A stretch of DNA of 64,000 bases from Fallopia convolvulus. Its lineage: Eukaryota; Streptophyta; Magnoliopsida; Caryophyllales; Polygonaceae. Under the pieces are notes generated by a model. It was not told where the DNA came from and made no database searches. It saw only the letters and a program-made list of their open reading frames with translations. The position numbers and the translations under genes are program-made. Of the stretch, positions 23,574-36,789 are shown one piece after another (the first letter of the stretch is position 1; each line of letters begins with the position of its first letter). The DNA lies in the NCBI GenBank assembly GCA_964016875.1, contig OZ024737.1, positions 33,977,683 to 34,041,682 on the forward strand. Direction: 5' to 3'.

Positions 23574-24855
23574 ACAAGATCATAACAAAAAGAAAGGGGA
23601 AAGAGAGAAAAAGAGAGACATGAGGGAGACTGAGGCCCTTGTGGCTTGAGCGTGGGTGAGCTCACTTGTTCCTTTCTCCGTTCTTGTTGCTTTGTACTTG
23701 TCTCTTGCTCTTTTTCTTGTTTCTTGTCTTTGCAACTTGTGTGTGTGTGCTTGCTTGTAATTTTGTATGTGCTTATGAGCTCTGGTCCTTAGTGAATTGG
23801 ATGAGTCTCCCCTCTTAAAGCTCCACATAGTAGAACTTTGTCTAAACTACATGCGTCAACAAACCTTGTGTCTTCTTTTGCGTTTTATTTTCAAAGTGTT
23901 TTCAAACTCTTTTCAAACAATTAATGCGAAATCGATGTAGGTCACAAAAAATTAAAGAACGGTATATAAATATATATTTCTGCGTGCACTCGGGAATAGA
24001 ATACTTTTGTGTTTTGATTAAATGCATTGAACCTAGCTACTCGAAATACATGAAGCCCAAACCAAATGTACATTTTGATGATACTTTATTTCACGCGTAT
24101 TTACATAATCCTCGTCTTATGCAATCCATGTTTTCGATTAAGATCATGTGAATAGTAAATCATGGGACGTACGTATAACGTCAATGTTATAGTTTGAGCC
24201 TTTGAGGTCATATATGCTAACCCAAAAAAATAATATAGTTCATATATAGATCCCAATTGTTAATCACAGTATCACGTGCGGGGCAATTTTTTTGGCAAAA
24301 TATATCTATAAATTTTTGTCAACCATACCAGCATCCTATATTTTAAAATGTTTAAATAAACACATAAACTTAGCTAAATTTGTTCTAGTAAACACAACTC
24401 CTTGAAGTAAGCTAATTATTTCAAATTACTATAGTAGTTGTATTTTAAACTCTCCCAAAATATGTATATCAAAGATATTATTCATATACTAAATACTCAA
24501 TTGGCCTAATAGTAGATGGTAGACTTTTGAGTATTGTCCAATAGATTTGAGTTCAAATTTTTATGACGATATATATAGAGAAATTGGTATTGAGCGAGTC
24601 TCCTCCAAAAATAGGGCTATGAAATATCCGTACTGATACAGATGCTAAACCAGCTCTTAGTCTCTCCATCGTAATAGTTATATAACAATGAAATTAGGAA
24701 ATTATACACCATTTTGTTCAATTTGGAATAGAGAAAGTTTTATAAAACCAAATTACGTAGAATCATCCATTTTAGCAAAGCATCTAAAACATTTTATTCA
24801 GTTTAGAAAAAGGTTAAAAGAGCTTAATGTCCTGGTAAGCACATATTTAACTTTT
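23574..24855. other. Intergenic sequence, no supported gene
   Basis: The left part (23580-23830) is T/G-rich with GTGTGTGTG. Near 24500-24550, TTGGCCTAATAGTAGATGG followed by GAGTTCAAATTT faintly resembles tRNA-type A and B boxes, too weak to call a SINE. Confidence 0.3.
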
Positions 24856-26213
24856 TATTGGCCAATTCTTTGTGTGCACATAGAAAAAGTGTCCAACACA
24901 CACAGGAAATTTACTCTTCATGAAGAGTGAGAGCATCCGCAACAATAAATCGCTATAGTGTCATAAACCCCTATTTTTTATCATTTCTCTCTCTGCCACA
25001 TCATCTATGCACCCAATATAATTTATTTCTACATCCATGCACCCATGCAACCTATTTTTTTTTTTCATTTTCAACAATTTTTTCTCTCTCCATATACTAT
25101 CACATATACTTTTTTTTATAATAAAAATTACATATATACCTCTCATTATAAATTATTTATTCATAATTTGACTATAATTTTGTAAAAAAATAATATTATA
25201 TTATTAATTAATAAATAAGAATTTCATAACCCACCTAAAAAATGCAATTGTTTAAAAAACACAAGTAATATATAATTAAAAATATAATATATTTTTTTGG
25301 GTATACAAATATATACATGCAATTGGGCAATTTAAATAAAGTCTCGTTAATTTTTTACCCACAAAGCAGCAAAACGCGGCGTTACATATGCTTTGAATGA
25401 CTCCACGCGCGCGTGCAGCTTGTGCACCGATTTATCCCCAGATTCATCTCATACTCCTTTTCTTATTGGGACAAACAACACTCAAAATAAAAAAATAATT
25501 TATCTGACTCCATGCACGGGACAAACCTCCCGTTGTGGATGCTCTGACTCTTCATGAAGAGTGAGTTCTATGGATACCCGATTGACAAAAGGTATCAAGC
25601 TTCGTGAATTGTGGCTCTTCATTAGGGATGCTCAATGGGTCGACCCAACCTGACTTGCGGATCGGGGTTTGACCCGTAAAAAAATTTATTGACCCGTCGC
25701 GAGTTGATCCGTTTAACACACACAAAGGGAACTCCGGATGTCCCACGAGTAGGGTTGCTCAATGGGTCGACCCAGCCCGACCCGCAAGTAATATAATAAT
25801 TTTTTTCTCTTCAATGAAATAATATAATATTTTTTAATAAAAGTTGTGGGTCGGGTCTATTCGTTGAGAACCCTTACTTGTGGGACATTCAGAATTGCCT
25901 TTTTTATGTGTCAAACAGTTCGACCCGCGACCGTCCCAGAAAACCCGCAACGAGTGGGTTGGGTCGCGGGTTAATAAATATTTAGCGGGTCAATAATTTT
26001 TTAGCAGGTAAACACATGACCTGCAAGTCAGGTTGAGTCAACTCATTAAGCACCCCTAATGAAGAGACACACTTCACGAAACTTGATAAATTTTGTCCAT
26101 CGAATATTTATAGAACTCACTTTTCATGAAGAGTGAGTTTAAAAAGTGAATTTTCATGTGCGCCGGACACTTTTTCTGTGTGCACAAAGATTTCTCACTT
26201 TTTATTAGTACTA
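24856..26213. repeat. Composite foldback element
   Basis: The outer arms are near-complementary: CTTTGTGTGCACATAGAAAA at the left (24868) matches the reverse complement of the sequence ending near 26190. Moving inward, the palindromic word ACTCTTCATGAAGAGTGAG occurs at 24913 and 25547, with a variant at 26120. Then TTCTAT...TATCAAG.TTCGTGAA and ATTAGGG.TGCT.AATG.GT arms face each other (25565-25660 against 26020-26115). A further inner pair starts GTAGGGTTGCTCAATGGGTC (25748) and is answered at 25845-25880. The inner hairpin from 25545 to 26136 is nearly self-complementary throughout. No coding. Confidence 0.65.
24931..25544. mobile_element. TIR element inside the foldback
   Basis: It begins GAGCATCCGCAACA and ends GTTGTGGATGCTC, a 13-bp inverted repeat with one mismatch. 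Copies of ACTCTTCATGAAGAGTGA lie directly outside both ends. The body is AT-rich with T-runs and has no reading frame of interest. Plant MITEs with GAGCATC.-CAA ends are common, but I cannot fix the superfamily. Confidence 0.5.
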
Positions 26214-27590
26214 ATTTCTTTCCTTTTTTTAATTTTTTTTCATTGCCAAACGAACCCTATGATTTTATAACAACTACAAATGGCTCTGACGAGCTGTGGC
26301 GGTTTTTTCAAGTGGGTGGGCTCCCAATTCCAAATTAACTGCTCTCCCTCAGTCACAGTTGGTTTTATATGCTTTGCCGACAAGATTTTAATCCCTCAGA
26401 AAATATACTTTCCCCACCACAAATTAAGGTTTCAATTGATTCCTTTTTCAGGCTTTCATACTTTTATAACATACTCCTACTTTCCTCGAGAAAATGTGTG
26501 AACCTTTATACTATTATTGTCTAAAAACATTTAGATGGAAATAATGATTTTCAGTCTTTAGAATAGGGGTGTGTGTATTGTATTTGGTCAATAATAAGAT
26601 CAAACCGAACCAGATAAATGGAGTGAAAAACTAGCTAGCTTCGATCCGAACCGGTATTTTTCCCTTTTTTCAATTGTTGTTATATAATTATTGTTTTTTA
26701 CGTCTTTTTATGTATAAGATATAATTTGTTTATATTTTTCCTAGATAAAAAAATTAATAACCTAATAAATCATTTATAATATAAAATATTCAAATTCTTA
26801 GTCTGATCCGAAAATTTCTAGATTTCAATAGAACCAAACTCAAAAATACAAAATTTTGGCTTGTGGACCGGATCGGTTCGGACTTCGGATTGTTTCCGGG
26901 GAAGCCGAGCCACATTTGTGCACCGTAGAAGTTGATGTCCTTCGCACCGTCGGTCAATAATGTGTACGTTGGAAAGGAGATTTTTATACCGAGGTCTAAC
27001 TCTTCCAATTTGAAAATTCATAGAAAAAGAATTATATAATCTTGGACCCTCAATTATTATATCTTTGAAGGAGGAATCACTCGTTCAGCCAGCCGGATGC
27101 TGCCAAGAAATCCAAGGACATTTTGTGTGTGTAAATTTGCTACGTACAAATCACATCTGGCTTTGGACATATTTGTCATCGGCAATTAAGTTAAGCTTCT
27201 TTTTTTGGTTGAAATTAATTAAGTTAACCTAATTAATACAGTAGTAGTAGGAACTAGGAAGGTGTAACATTAACATATATGCTGTTTGATCACCAGTCAC
27301 CACACCTGCAACATACCACTCACAACACCAAACAAAGTCCAATATGGCCAACTTTCAACCATCTTACTTTTTTTCATAGATCTTTATACCTAACCTTTTT
27401 AAATTCAGCTGCTTCAAAAACAAAACGAACGAAAATAAATAACATAGAGAAGAAGGCTTCAAGCTATTTCTGAACTTGGCATCACCAATCTCATTGTTGA
27501 AGTTGATGATTGTAATCAGTTTCTCCTAAACGTGATTGTGACTTGTCCCTTCTTATGTTGTATCCCTTCTTATGTAATCAAATTATTTGA
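26214..27590. other. Intergenic sequence with a degenerate ACCGGA-type repeat
   Basis: 26575-26900 contains AACCGAACC, GATCCGAACCGG and GGACCGGATCGGTTCGG around an AT core, again the small dispersed repeat type. No gene or RNA is supported. Confidence 0.3.
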
Positions 27591-27815
27591 CTTGTGTCGC
27601 AGGGTGTTTCTTTTTATCCCTTCTTATGTTGTATTTCTTCCTTGTCTTTTGGTTACCTCGTTTTTTTATGTGCTTTATGGGTTTTATGTGCTCTGTGGTC
27701 TTGTCAGGTCTATTGGTCGCTCCTCCGTCACTTTAAGTCTGGGATACTCCATCTTGACCCCCAGATTTACCTTAAGGGAAGATCCACTGAGTTATTGTTG
27801 CAGAATCAAATTGAG
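27591..27815 (+). mobile_element. RTE-type LINE 3' end fragment
   Basis: 27680-27810 matches the 3' region of the LINE at 53114-54440: GTCTTGTCAGGTC.ATTGGTCGCTCC, CATCTTGACCCCCAGATTT and AGGGAAGATCCAC before a TTATTGTTG tail. Only the tail end is present, as expected for a strongly 5'-truncated LINE copy. Confidence 0.6.
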
Positions 27816-27827
27816 ATTTTAACCAGG

Positions 27828-27903
27828 TCGGTTTACGCTTTATTACATCTAGCCTACTAGGCTGATCGGTTTACGCTTTATTACATCTAGCCTACTAGGC
27901 TGA
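27828..27903 (+). repeat. Perfect 38-bp tandem duplication
   Basis: Two adjacent identical units beginning TCGGTTTACGCTTTATTACA sit just after the LINE tail. Confidence 0.85.
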
Positions 27904-28684
27904 TCTATCAAGATCAACGCTGGCCTCTCACTTTCCTGATGGCATATATGTGTGATCTTGTGAAAATTGAACTTTAACAAATAACTTTTCCAGCCTTCAT
28001 CTTCAATAAGATCATGGAGTTCGTAGAGAAGTTCTTCTAAATCCCAAATTCAACAAACATGGATATATGTCATAGTCGTCTAACAACGCATGGCCACGTC
28101 TTTCCGCCCATTCTAGAACCTAATTATTAAAGCAGGTGCACTGTAATTTGGTCCCCATCTCCACAGCCGATATTTTTTTTCCTTAGTCAAAAGCTGCAAC
28201 TCGTATTAATTGTTTTAACGCGTCTCAGAAATTAGAATCACAATTCACAAGGGTAGTTGAGAACGGTACACTGACACTTCCCATACTTTCATTGAATGCA
28301 TATACAAGACGTCACGCCAGGATCATCTTCACCAAATGCAGAACTAACATTTTTTGAAATAATTGAATGCAAATTATTCATTTTCATTATTTATACCCCA
28401 AAAAGTACAAGAGAAGCTAATCAAAGCAGAAAATTAGTCTGAAATATCCTTTTTGTAAGTATGTTATTAAGATTGTGTATAAGACGTACTAAATGATGGA
28501 TCTAATCCATTACTTTGACAAAACCATACAATTCTGCAATCAGAATCTGGAAAATGCTTGTTTTTGCATAGAATCAGATTCCATCCAAAGACCCCTTTCT
28601 GGGAAGGTATGCTCTTGTGAAAGCCATCCTCTCCACCAAACACGGCAAATAGATCAGTTCATGCCAATTGTGTTAGCTAGCTTG

Positions 28685-31600
28685 TTAACTGAATTTACCA
28701 ATTTCCATCTTCTTCTTAATCGCCTTTTGTCCATGGTATACGAATGTGTCTATGATTCCAGACACTGTGAAGACACCTGATCGAGGTGAAGAATGAGAAA
28801 AACACTTCGTTCAATATAAGTTGACTGAAAAGGCACATCGTATGCAAAGCATCCAAAATTTCTAGTGTTAGTTTGGCTCAACATTTTTTTTTTTAAAATT
28901 CTTACCTCCAACAATGGCGCAAACATTGGTCAAGAAGTGAAGGAATGAAACATGTTCCTCTGTGAAAGTAACCTGAAACATAAGCACAAAGTGTTCACAA
29001 CAGATCCCTTAAATTAGGTTGTTCAAACACAGCAAGTTTCACAAACTTTGTTTCATGTATTATACATAGCCAAGTTTAGGAGTCTCACTTTGATGGGAGA
29101 GAGATCATAGAAGAAGAAAACTCCTGGGAGTGTTTGGAAGACACCGGCTGATGAACCCCGGAAATGTTCAGTCACTGAAAACTGGACACAAAAAAACAAG
29201 TAATGCATTTAGCATCATAGCATCAAATCAACATACAGAAACTGGAAGGAAACACATTTAAATTGTGATTGCACCTGATTTGAGTGGATACGATTCCCAC
29301 GCACATCCGTGTACAAAGTAGGTACTACCTACAAAAAAGCGTTTAAACTATCTTTTAACAATACAAGGGATCTTCAAATTATCTCAACCAAGCACAGCAG
29401 TGTCCTTTTTTAAGGTGTATGACTATACAATCAAGATAACAACTCTGAAAATGACTGCAATCATATTGAAACCATTACAGTACATTTGAATGGATCGTTC
29501 AAGATATTACCTTTATAAAATACTGGTACATTCCATTTGGAGTTCCATGAGTCCACTCAACACTGAAATTTAGACATCACAGGAATCATGATTCTATTCA
29601 AGAAGCCAAGGGATGTATTCACCAAAAGATATAAAATCCTAGGACATAAATAACAAGAAGGAAGTAGAAACAAAGACATATATACCCATCAAGCGGATTC
29701 ATAACGCCAGGGATGTATTCACCAAAAGATAATCTATTTATCTTATGAGTTATCTGCAGAATAAGAGAATTAGCATTTGGCTCATACGAATGAATGACAT
29801 AGTTCAAGAAAAAGGAAAGAGTAGACAGAACAAATTGCGTTAAGATGATGACTGCATTATTCTTACATTGAAACTATCCATCTGAAAAGTCAGCAAGTCG
29901 TGGACATGAACGCCAGATTGTTGAAAACTTTTACCGGGAGCAAAATGGAAATTTCCAGCTACCTTGTTCACTTCCAAGAATCCATAGATGTTACAACCTT
30001 CACCTTCTTCCTCTTTAATTCTTTGCAAGAAACCTTCTCTTTTGCACTAAATAGACATTGAAATCCAAGCAATTGCAACTTAGAATCTTAATTTAAAAGC
30101 ACTTGCTTGCTTATTCATGAGTTACATTAGTAATCAATCTGAAATACTAAATATTAAGCACTTCTTGTTCATTCGGTTGGGATCTGGCACCTCTTCAGAG
30201 TTTCTGAAAGTTACTTTAAGTAGTAGAATATTGTAATTTTTTTAATGTAAGAACGTTGTAATCTTGACCTTGCAATAAATTAATTGATGTCAAAATTCAC
30301 TTACTTCATTTCCCCCTTTTTTGATACAGTAAATCGTATGATTTCTTGAAAAACAATTTATCTTATTTCACAGGTTCTAGCTTCCTGCTATACTATAATA
30401 CAGTTCAAGAATTACCTCTTAAAGAACAAAACAATGCAGTTGACTACTTGTTCAGAATTTACTTTTCAGCAAGAGAGCATAGACACGCATACCCATCAAC
30501 AAACACAGACAGAATACAAGCATGCAAGGACATATTATACTTGAACACATATATACTTCAGGCAAAATGTGCTTCACACATCCAGCTTTAAGAAGGCAAA
30601 CCTATAGCATATATCTGAAACCATCATACCTGGTCAATTAGATCAGGATTTGTAAGTGCCCAACCCTTCTTTCTATAAGCTTCACGAACATCTTCACAGT
30701 TGTTGCAACAGTGATTGTCAGACTGCAATTCCAATAACGAGGGTATAATTAGCGGCAGCATTTTTTTCAATCTTTTTTATCTCTTTCAATTCAAAGGATA
30801 TGCATGATTTTTTTTTGTGGGTCGTGTGTCTTCACTATATTCATGCAATACTAATTCATACATCATACTTTATTCCAAACAAAGATGAAAAGAAATTTCA
30901 TTGCTCAAACATGAAATAACCTAATCACATTTTTTGCAAAGCATAGTGGCATCTCTAAACCATCGATCAAATGCTAGGTTTTAAACACAGAACAAGCAGA
31001 GTATATATGCAATTTCTAATTTGAGAAGCACATCATAAGTTTAAATAACCCAAATAGTAAGGAGCTTTACATCTTCAGCACCAAAACATGAGCCACAATA
31101 TGTCTCGTTGTGCTCAAGCCTGCCACCATGTTTCTGCAGAGGCTTCTCAATCTGTGTCATGGACAATGGAAAATGTCAATAGAACTGAAACAAAAAGACA
31201 TTCTAGAAGGATCAAGCCAGCAACAAAAGTTGAAAATAGTGGCATATAAGCCAAATATAGCTTAAGTTGTGATAAGCAGAACTGGTCAAAAAAGGTAGGA
31301 AAAAAAGTTCCAAAAGCAGACGAAATCACTATAGAACCGGACTTCCTCGCTGCCGCTCAATTCGTGCAGGAGATCCACCAACATAAGGAACTGACATCAG
31401 ACACTGATTTAATGCTTACAGCACCACACACATATATGACTGTTATATATACAGTTTTTAATCATCATCAAACATAATGTAAGCTCCATAGACCAGCTAA
31501 TCTGGTCGCAATCTATGAGCATGACGAATCACATGAAAAAAGCCATTAAAGCCATTCTCAAAAAGACAAAAACGATAAAAACCATCACGGAAGCCTCCAA

Positions 31601-34600
31601 ACTCCCACAATCAAACTTTTCACGGGCCTACCCTACAACCACAAAATATAGCAAAATAACTCATCCCTTCAACTCCAGTCCATAAAATTTCTATCAAAAT
31701 CATCCTCCAGAAGGTCAACCTACCTAACCTCTACTAAACCCCTCTAAACAGAAGACCACACTGGGGTTTTGCAAAGATAGCATCTAGAGGTCGCATGCAA
31801 GGTATGGGTGCAAATCTCAAACATCGAATAAGAAGTTTGGCATGTTTAATTGGCACTTCGTGATGTAACACTTCCATGCAACTAGTGGTTGTCCAGGAGA
31901 ATTAGGGGCATGAGGCCCGATGCTCTTGCAGTGAAAGGAGGATGAAACTGACATTCATTTACTGAAGAATTATGTTCAGTACGGATGTACAGATACATTA
32001 ATTAAAAAATGAATCAAACAGTGAACTGGCTGCATATTTTGTTTTGGAAGATGTAAACTCAGGAGTGGGCTCTTTTCTGGGGATTTTATGGGCAATCTAG
32101 ATTTGCAAGCACAGGTGAGTGTTTGAAGGAGACTTTACAGCATCGCTGGAGGGATTTTGGAGAGCAAATGTGACACAGGGAGGTGAAAAATGTGGACAGC
32201 AGATGGATGGCCCAAGACCAATACAGATGCAACTAGTCTGGGAGACAAAAGGCAATGGACTGGGAGTCGTTATCACAGACAAAGATGGTGGGCCAGTGGC
32301 AGGCAATTCTAAACAGAAGATAGTAGCACAGTGCAACTATTTCCTATTGAATCTGAAACAAAGGCATCAAGGGACAATGGCTAAATGGAATGTGTAAAGT
32401 TTGATCTTTGAGAGCAAATCAGTGATCATCTCCGTTTGTCTAGAAACACTTGCAAATACCCAATAGACATCAACTTACTTGTAAATGATATTAGGAAGCT
32501 TATTCCCTTTTTAAAAAATATTGTGGACTCGTATCCATAGAGAAGAAAATAAGGCAGCATGTGAGCTTGCCTATGTAGAGCCATGGGAAATATCCTAATG
32601 AGTTTGGGACATCTCATTTCCATCTTGTATTTTTATCCTCTTTGATGAGATCCAAGACACAGAAAACATAGCTAGCACTATATTGTGCATAAGATCAGTA
32701 CAGATGGGATGAAGGTTGATTCTGTGGCTATTGGTAGCAAAATGTTCAGCTACCAAACATGTCCAAACTTTTGAGAGGAAAATGCAGGGTTGCACCTCTA
32801 AGCTTGACATAAGGTTTTGAAGCTTGGTGGTTGTGAGACTAGACGAGGGAATTAGAGAATGTTCATCATTTGGCAGTAGCATTCACCACATTTAGACAGC
32901 ACAAACTGTATGCCAGACGATCCAAGTTGGTTTTCTATAATGCAAGTGGAATTAGGTCATGTCATCTCCAAGCAAGAGAGAGCTACTGAGCCTTGTAAAT
33001 AGAAGCAAAATCGTGAATTGACCCATACCCAACATCATCTAAGAGCTTAAGGGTATTCTTGGGACCTTTGAGGGTAATATAGAAACGAAATTCAGCCATT
33101 TATGGTCCCCATCAAAGGAATAAAGGTAGAGCTAAGCACATCAAACCCTCAGCCTTATACTAATGCTGGCTATATAAGAAATTGTTTATTTATGGCAATG
33201 AAGTAGATGCTATAAAACTACGCTCATTGCCAACTACATAAAGTAGCAACTAGAGATAATCAATGCAAAAACATCTATACATTTTTCTAATTCATCAAAT
33301 ATTTGTCCTGAAAATGCTAGGAGAAAACAAAACCTGAATCAGGATCCATATTTGAAATGGAGTACTCATCTTCTTCCCTGTGGGCATGAATCATTTTCTC
33401 ATCACATATAGTCAAATAAAGTCTAGACATGAATCATTTTCTCATCACATATAGTCAGAAAAAAAAAAAGCTACAAAGGAAGCTGCTGAAGCACTGCCCT
33501 CATAATTTTACTGTGATATGCCAATTTAAAGTCATTAAATTGGTTTTGCCAAAATATATACAATAAGTGAAAAGAATCAGAAATTGGAAAAACTTATCAC
33601 AAAGAGTCAATGATTTTGATACTAACCTTGGGAGCACCAATTCCATCAGGCCTTGACTCTATCACATTTCCATGACTATCTATTCTTTTCTTGATTATGT
33701 CATGTTTCTGCAAGTAATGTAAGATTGTTTTATTATTCATTATTAATAGAAAAAAAATTCAAAGTGAGATATTAGAAACAAACACAAATTTGAATGCACC
33801 GGAAAATTGAAGTAGTTAGGTATTTGAATTCTACAGTATCAGGGTTTCAATATTTATATATCTAGTTTGACAATTATCACATTAACTTAAAGCTGTGGAA
33901 ATTTTATTTTTGACATTATTAGTTCAAACTTCAAAATTTAGTACCATATCCATTGAATGAAGTAAGATGCATAGAAAAAGATGCTCTGCTCTTTCAAAGG
34001 TCTGCTCGAAGAGCTTTGGGTTTTGACATTATTTCATCTCTCACAATTGAAACAAAAGTTTGAAAAAACTGATCCATCAGTTTTTATGTTGGTACGGGCT
34101 TTTAATTTTCTGGCTAACTTTAAAGTCTGACCTAAAGTTTAGGTCAAAACCTTTTAGGGCCCATTTGGTACAATAGTGGGAATCGAGTTGGAATCAGGAA
34201 TGGGTTTGGGATGAGAATGGGATAGGTTTGGCTCATACCCACCTCCATGCTAGGGTATGAAAAGTAAGTAAAATCTGGAATGTGGAATGGTTGATTCCCA
34301 ACCCGGTTGCACTACCAAACACTAATTAGGTTTAAGTGATTCCTAACCCGATTCCTCATACCAAAGGTATGATAACCAAACAGGTCCTTAAGGTATTGGT
34401 TTGTTTTTGGCATTTTAGCCCCATGGTTAATATATTTTCTTTCAGCGAGAAAGGGTTGAAATTTCTGATGGCCATACTATATTTTGCATTAGAGGCTGAT
34501 ATAAAGTGCGGAGTATACATCTAGAATCATGAATGGTTACTAGGCTGATTTCCTCCCATGGCCATTAGTCCATTACCTAGGCTGGGGTCCTTATTCTGGA

Positions 34601-36523
34601 TTTCAGTCTAGGGAACTAAAACTATGATTGCCAACATTAAGGAGTACAATGTTGACATATCAAGTAGTAACAATTCACACTGTTCAGGTAGGACAAAATT
34701 TCATGGGGATATTGACCATACCTTAGTAATAAAGCCAAGCAATCATAAAGGATCCTTATTTTCTTTGTCTACGATATCTTAGAAACAAAGATGCTGATTA
34801 ACTAAGCCAATATTTGGCTAAACATGAATTGCAAACTATGAAATGGCAAAACTTACAACATCAAGATGCTGCTCCCCACTGATATCCATGGCATCAATGC
34901 TGAGTATTGAACAAGCTAGGGCTGGAAAAGTGACATCAAACTGCATGTTTCCATTGTGGATCCAAATATCAATGGATCAGGCACCGAAAAATACATCAGT
35001 CAATCAGTCGAGAGACATGAAACTTGATATGATATGGAAAGTATATTTTTCAAGGTATATAAATATTTCCATAATCAGCAGAATAAAGCTATATTCAACT
35101 GGAGATAAATTGAGGTTAGAGAGGCAGAATCAAGGGAGTAAGGTCTTATATCACAATTCACAAAGCATATTCAAAGCTCAGTCTGAGAAAGTTTGCATTA
35201 CATTGATGCGTAGGGTCCCTCCTCTTGAAGTATCTACTAAAAGCTGGGTTTCAGTTGCAGCATACAGGTATAGCCCTGAAGACATGAATAGCCACATAAT
35301 TAGAAGCTCGCACTATCAATAGACAGAAGTAACTATCTACTTGTAAACCAGGACTCCATGAATAGACCAAAAGATTGCTGTTACTTTCCCGTCAGAATTT
35401 ACCAATATCCTTACTTAAAGCATAATCACAGCAATAGACACTTTTGAAACATCAGGAGCTTAGAATTTTGCATTTTACATTTCAGTGGCACAAACAATGA
35501 TCATTCTCCCTTTAATGTGATTTTCCTTGTGTATAAGCTCTTCCATAAGAGAAGCTAATTACTATGCAAAGGAAAATACAGAAGAAGAAAAAAAAAGAGC
35601 TATAAGCAGACAGCTAAAATTCAGTGAGAAGTGCGAAGCGATTTATGTGCATAGCAAGCCAGAAATGTAAAAGATATTCACAATGCAGACCCATGCAAAC
35701 CAACGACTAAGGTGAAATCCTATCCACACATCTACTAGACATCATCTGAAGCTAACCTTCTTTCAATGAATGATAAGAAGTCATTTATTCGTTAACGGCT
35801 ACCACTAATTATCAAACTCCCTAGTCTCTGTGAGCCACTCTTTCTGGAGAACTGATAAAAATCCTTAGTTGGGAAACCAAAAATATTTCAAATTATTCCA
35901 GGGTCATATACTCATATCACCTCTAAGATTAGGTGTCACATAAAAGTAGTATTATTAGTTGCTGTCGATCTTCATTCTGAATGAACCAGTTCTCAAGCTT
36001 GAGGATGAAGTTTGCAGGTAAACAAATCCAAGCTTGAGAGTTCAACCAACCAACCATCTCCACTATGTTTGTTTACATGTAAGCACATTAGTCTAACATA
36101 ATTCAGCTCAATGAGCTTACAGCATCAGTTTAATTAAACGATACAGCCTACCAACACTCAAGAGAGATGATTAAACTGCCTATCGATTGTTTTCAGCATA
36201 TAATTCACCATCCAATTGAGAACTCAAATCAGTTTATTAGATAGATTATCTTCGAATTTCGGCCTTCAGATGATCACAATTGCAGAAACCTTGAATGAAT
36301 AACAAAAGAAATTTGCCCAAGGTAACCTAACTACTACATGCCCAATTCTGATCAAAATAAGAAAGAGATAGAAAAGCATACGGAGTTCGGAGAAGAAGAG
36401 GAGCATCATGATAAAGGAGGAAACGAGGGTGATAACGCCACCGGAGAGAGTACGGCTGTAGAAATCTTCATTGATTTTAGGATATGCATCAAGATTCCGA
36501 ATCTTGCTGAATACCCCGTCCAT
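28685..36523 (-). CDS. ERGIC3/Erv46-like ER-Golgi vesicle protein, 13 exons
   Basis: It encodes 386 residues, the same as I recall for Arabidopsis At1g22200. Exons: 36382-36523, 35202-35275, 34857-34940, 33627-33707, 31071-31151, 30630-30722, 29867-30046, 29686-29753, 29511-29562, 29275-29328, 29089-29181, 28906-28972 and 28685-28776; all introns are GT-AG and phases agree. The first ATG is MDGVFSKIRNLDAYPKINED; the upstream extension opens with TTG. Two membrane segments (about residues 29-46 and 338-358) enclose a large lumenal domain with CGSC and CCNNC cysteines. The tail is AIKKKMEIGKFS. Family proteins cycle between ER and Golgi in COPII/COPI vesicles as cargo receptors. The promoter side (36524-36690 on the minus strand) is a CT-rich leader. 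Introns 3 and 4 carry element remnants. Confidence 0.95.
32119..32600 (+). pseudogene. LINE RNase H remnant in intron 4
   Basis: The plus strand reads GLGVVITDKDGGPVAG, then LIFESKSV and, after frameshifts, HREENKAACELAYVEPW. This order resembles the plant non-LTR-type RNase H domain (G.G.V.RD..G, E.DS, RE.N..A..LA). It lies antisense within the 2475-bp fourth intron of the ERGIC3-like gene and has several stops. Confidence 0.45.
33385..33457. repeat. 30-bp direct duplication in intron 4
   Basis: CATGAATCATTTTCTCATCA and the following ten bases occur at 33385-33414 and again at 33428-33457, a period of 43. Confidence 0.8.
34155..34387. mobile_element. Putative MITE in intron 3
   Basis: The left tip AGGGCCCATTTGG and the reverse complement of the right tip AGGACCTGTTTGG match at 10 of 13. 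The body is typical of plant elements of this kind (GGGAATCGAGTTGGAATCAG, TAACCCGATTCC). No target duplication is evident. Confidence 0.45.
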
Positions 36524-36789
36524 CTTCTTTCCTTGCAATTCGTTTGTTGGGGGTCAAATTGTTTGGAACGATAATTTGAAAGAGAAGAAACGTCTTTGAA
36601 AATGAAGGACCGAGATCTTCTTGTTAGAGAGAAGGGGGAGGACAGAGAGAGCAGGCGATCCGCTCTTCTTTCTCTTCCTCTGCAATTTGCCTCCTCTAAA
36701 CCGGTCAATATGTCTCTAAGATCTGATTTTGGCCTAATTTTTCCCGTAGATTTACCAAATTTTTTTAGAATCTTTCAATCATCAAATTC

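Noticed and set aside
28493..28780. Plus-strand 95-residue frame
   Set aside because: It overlaps exon 13 of the ERGIC3-like gene in antisense and shows no motif of its own.
36524..36538. Five extra codons before the ERGIC3-like start
   Set aside because: The codon at 36538 is TTG. The first ATG, at 36523, matches the family N-terminus.
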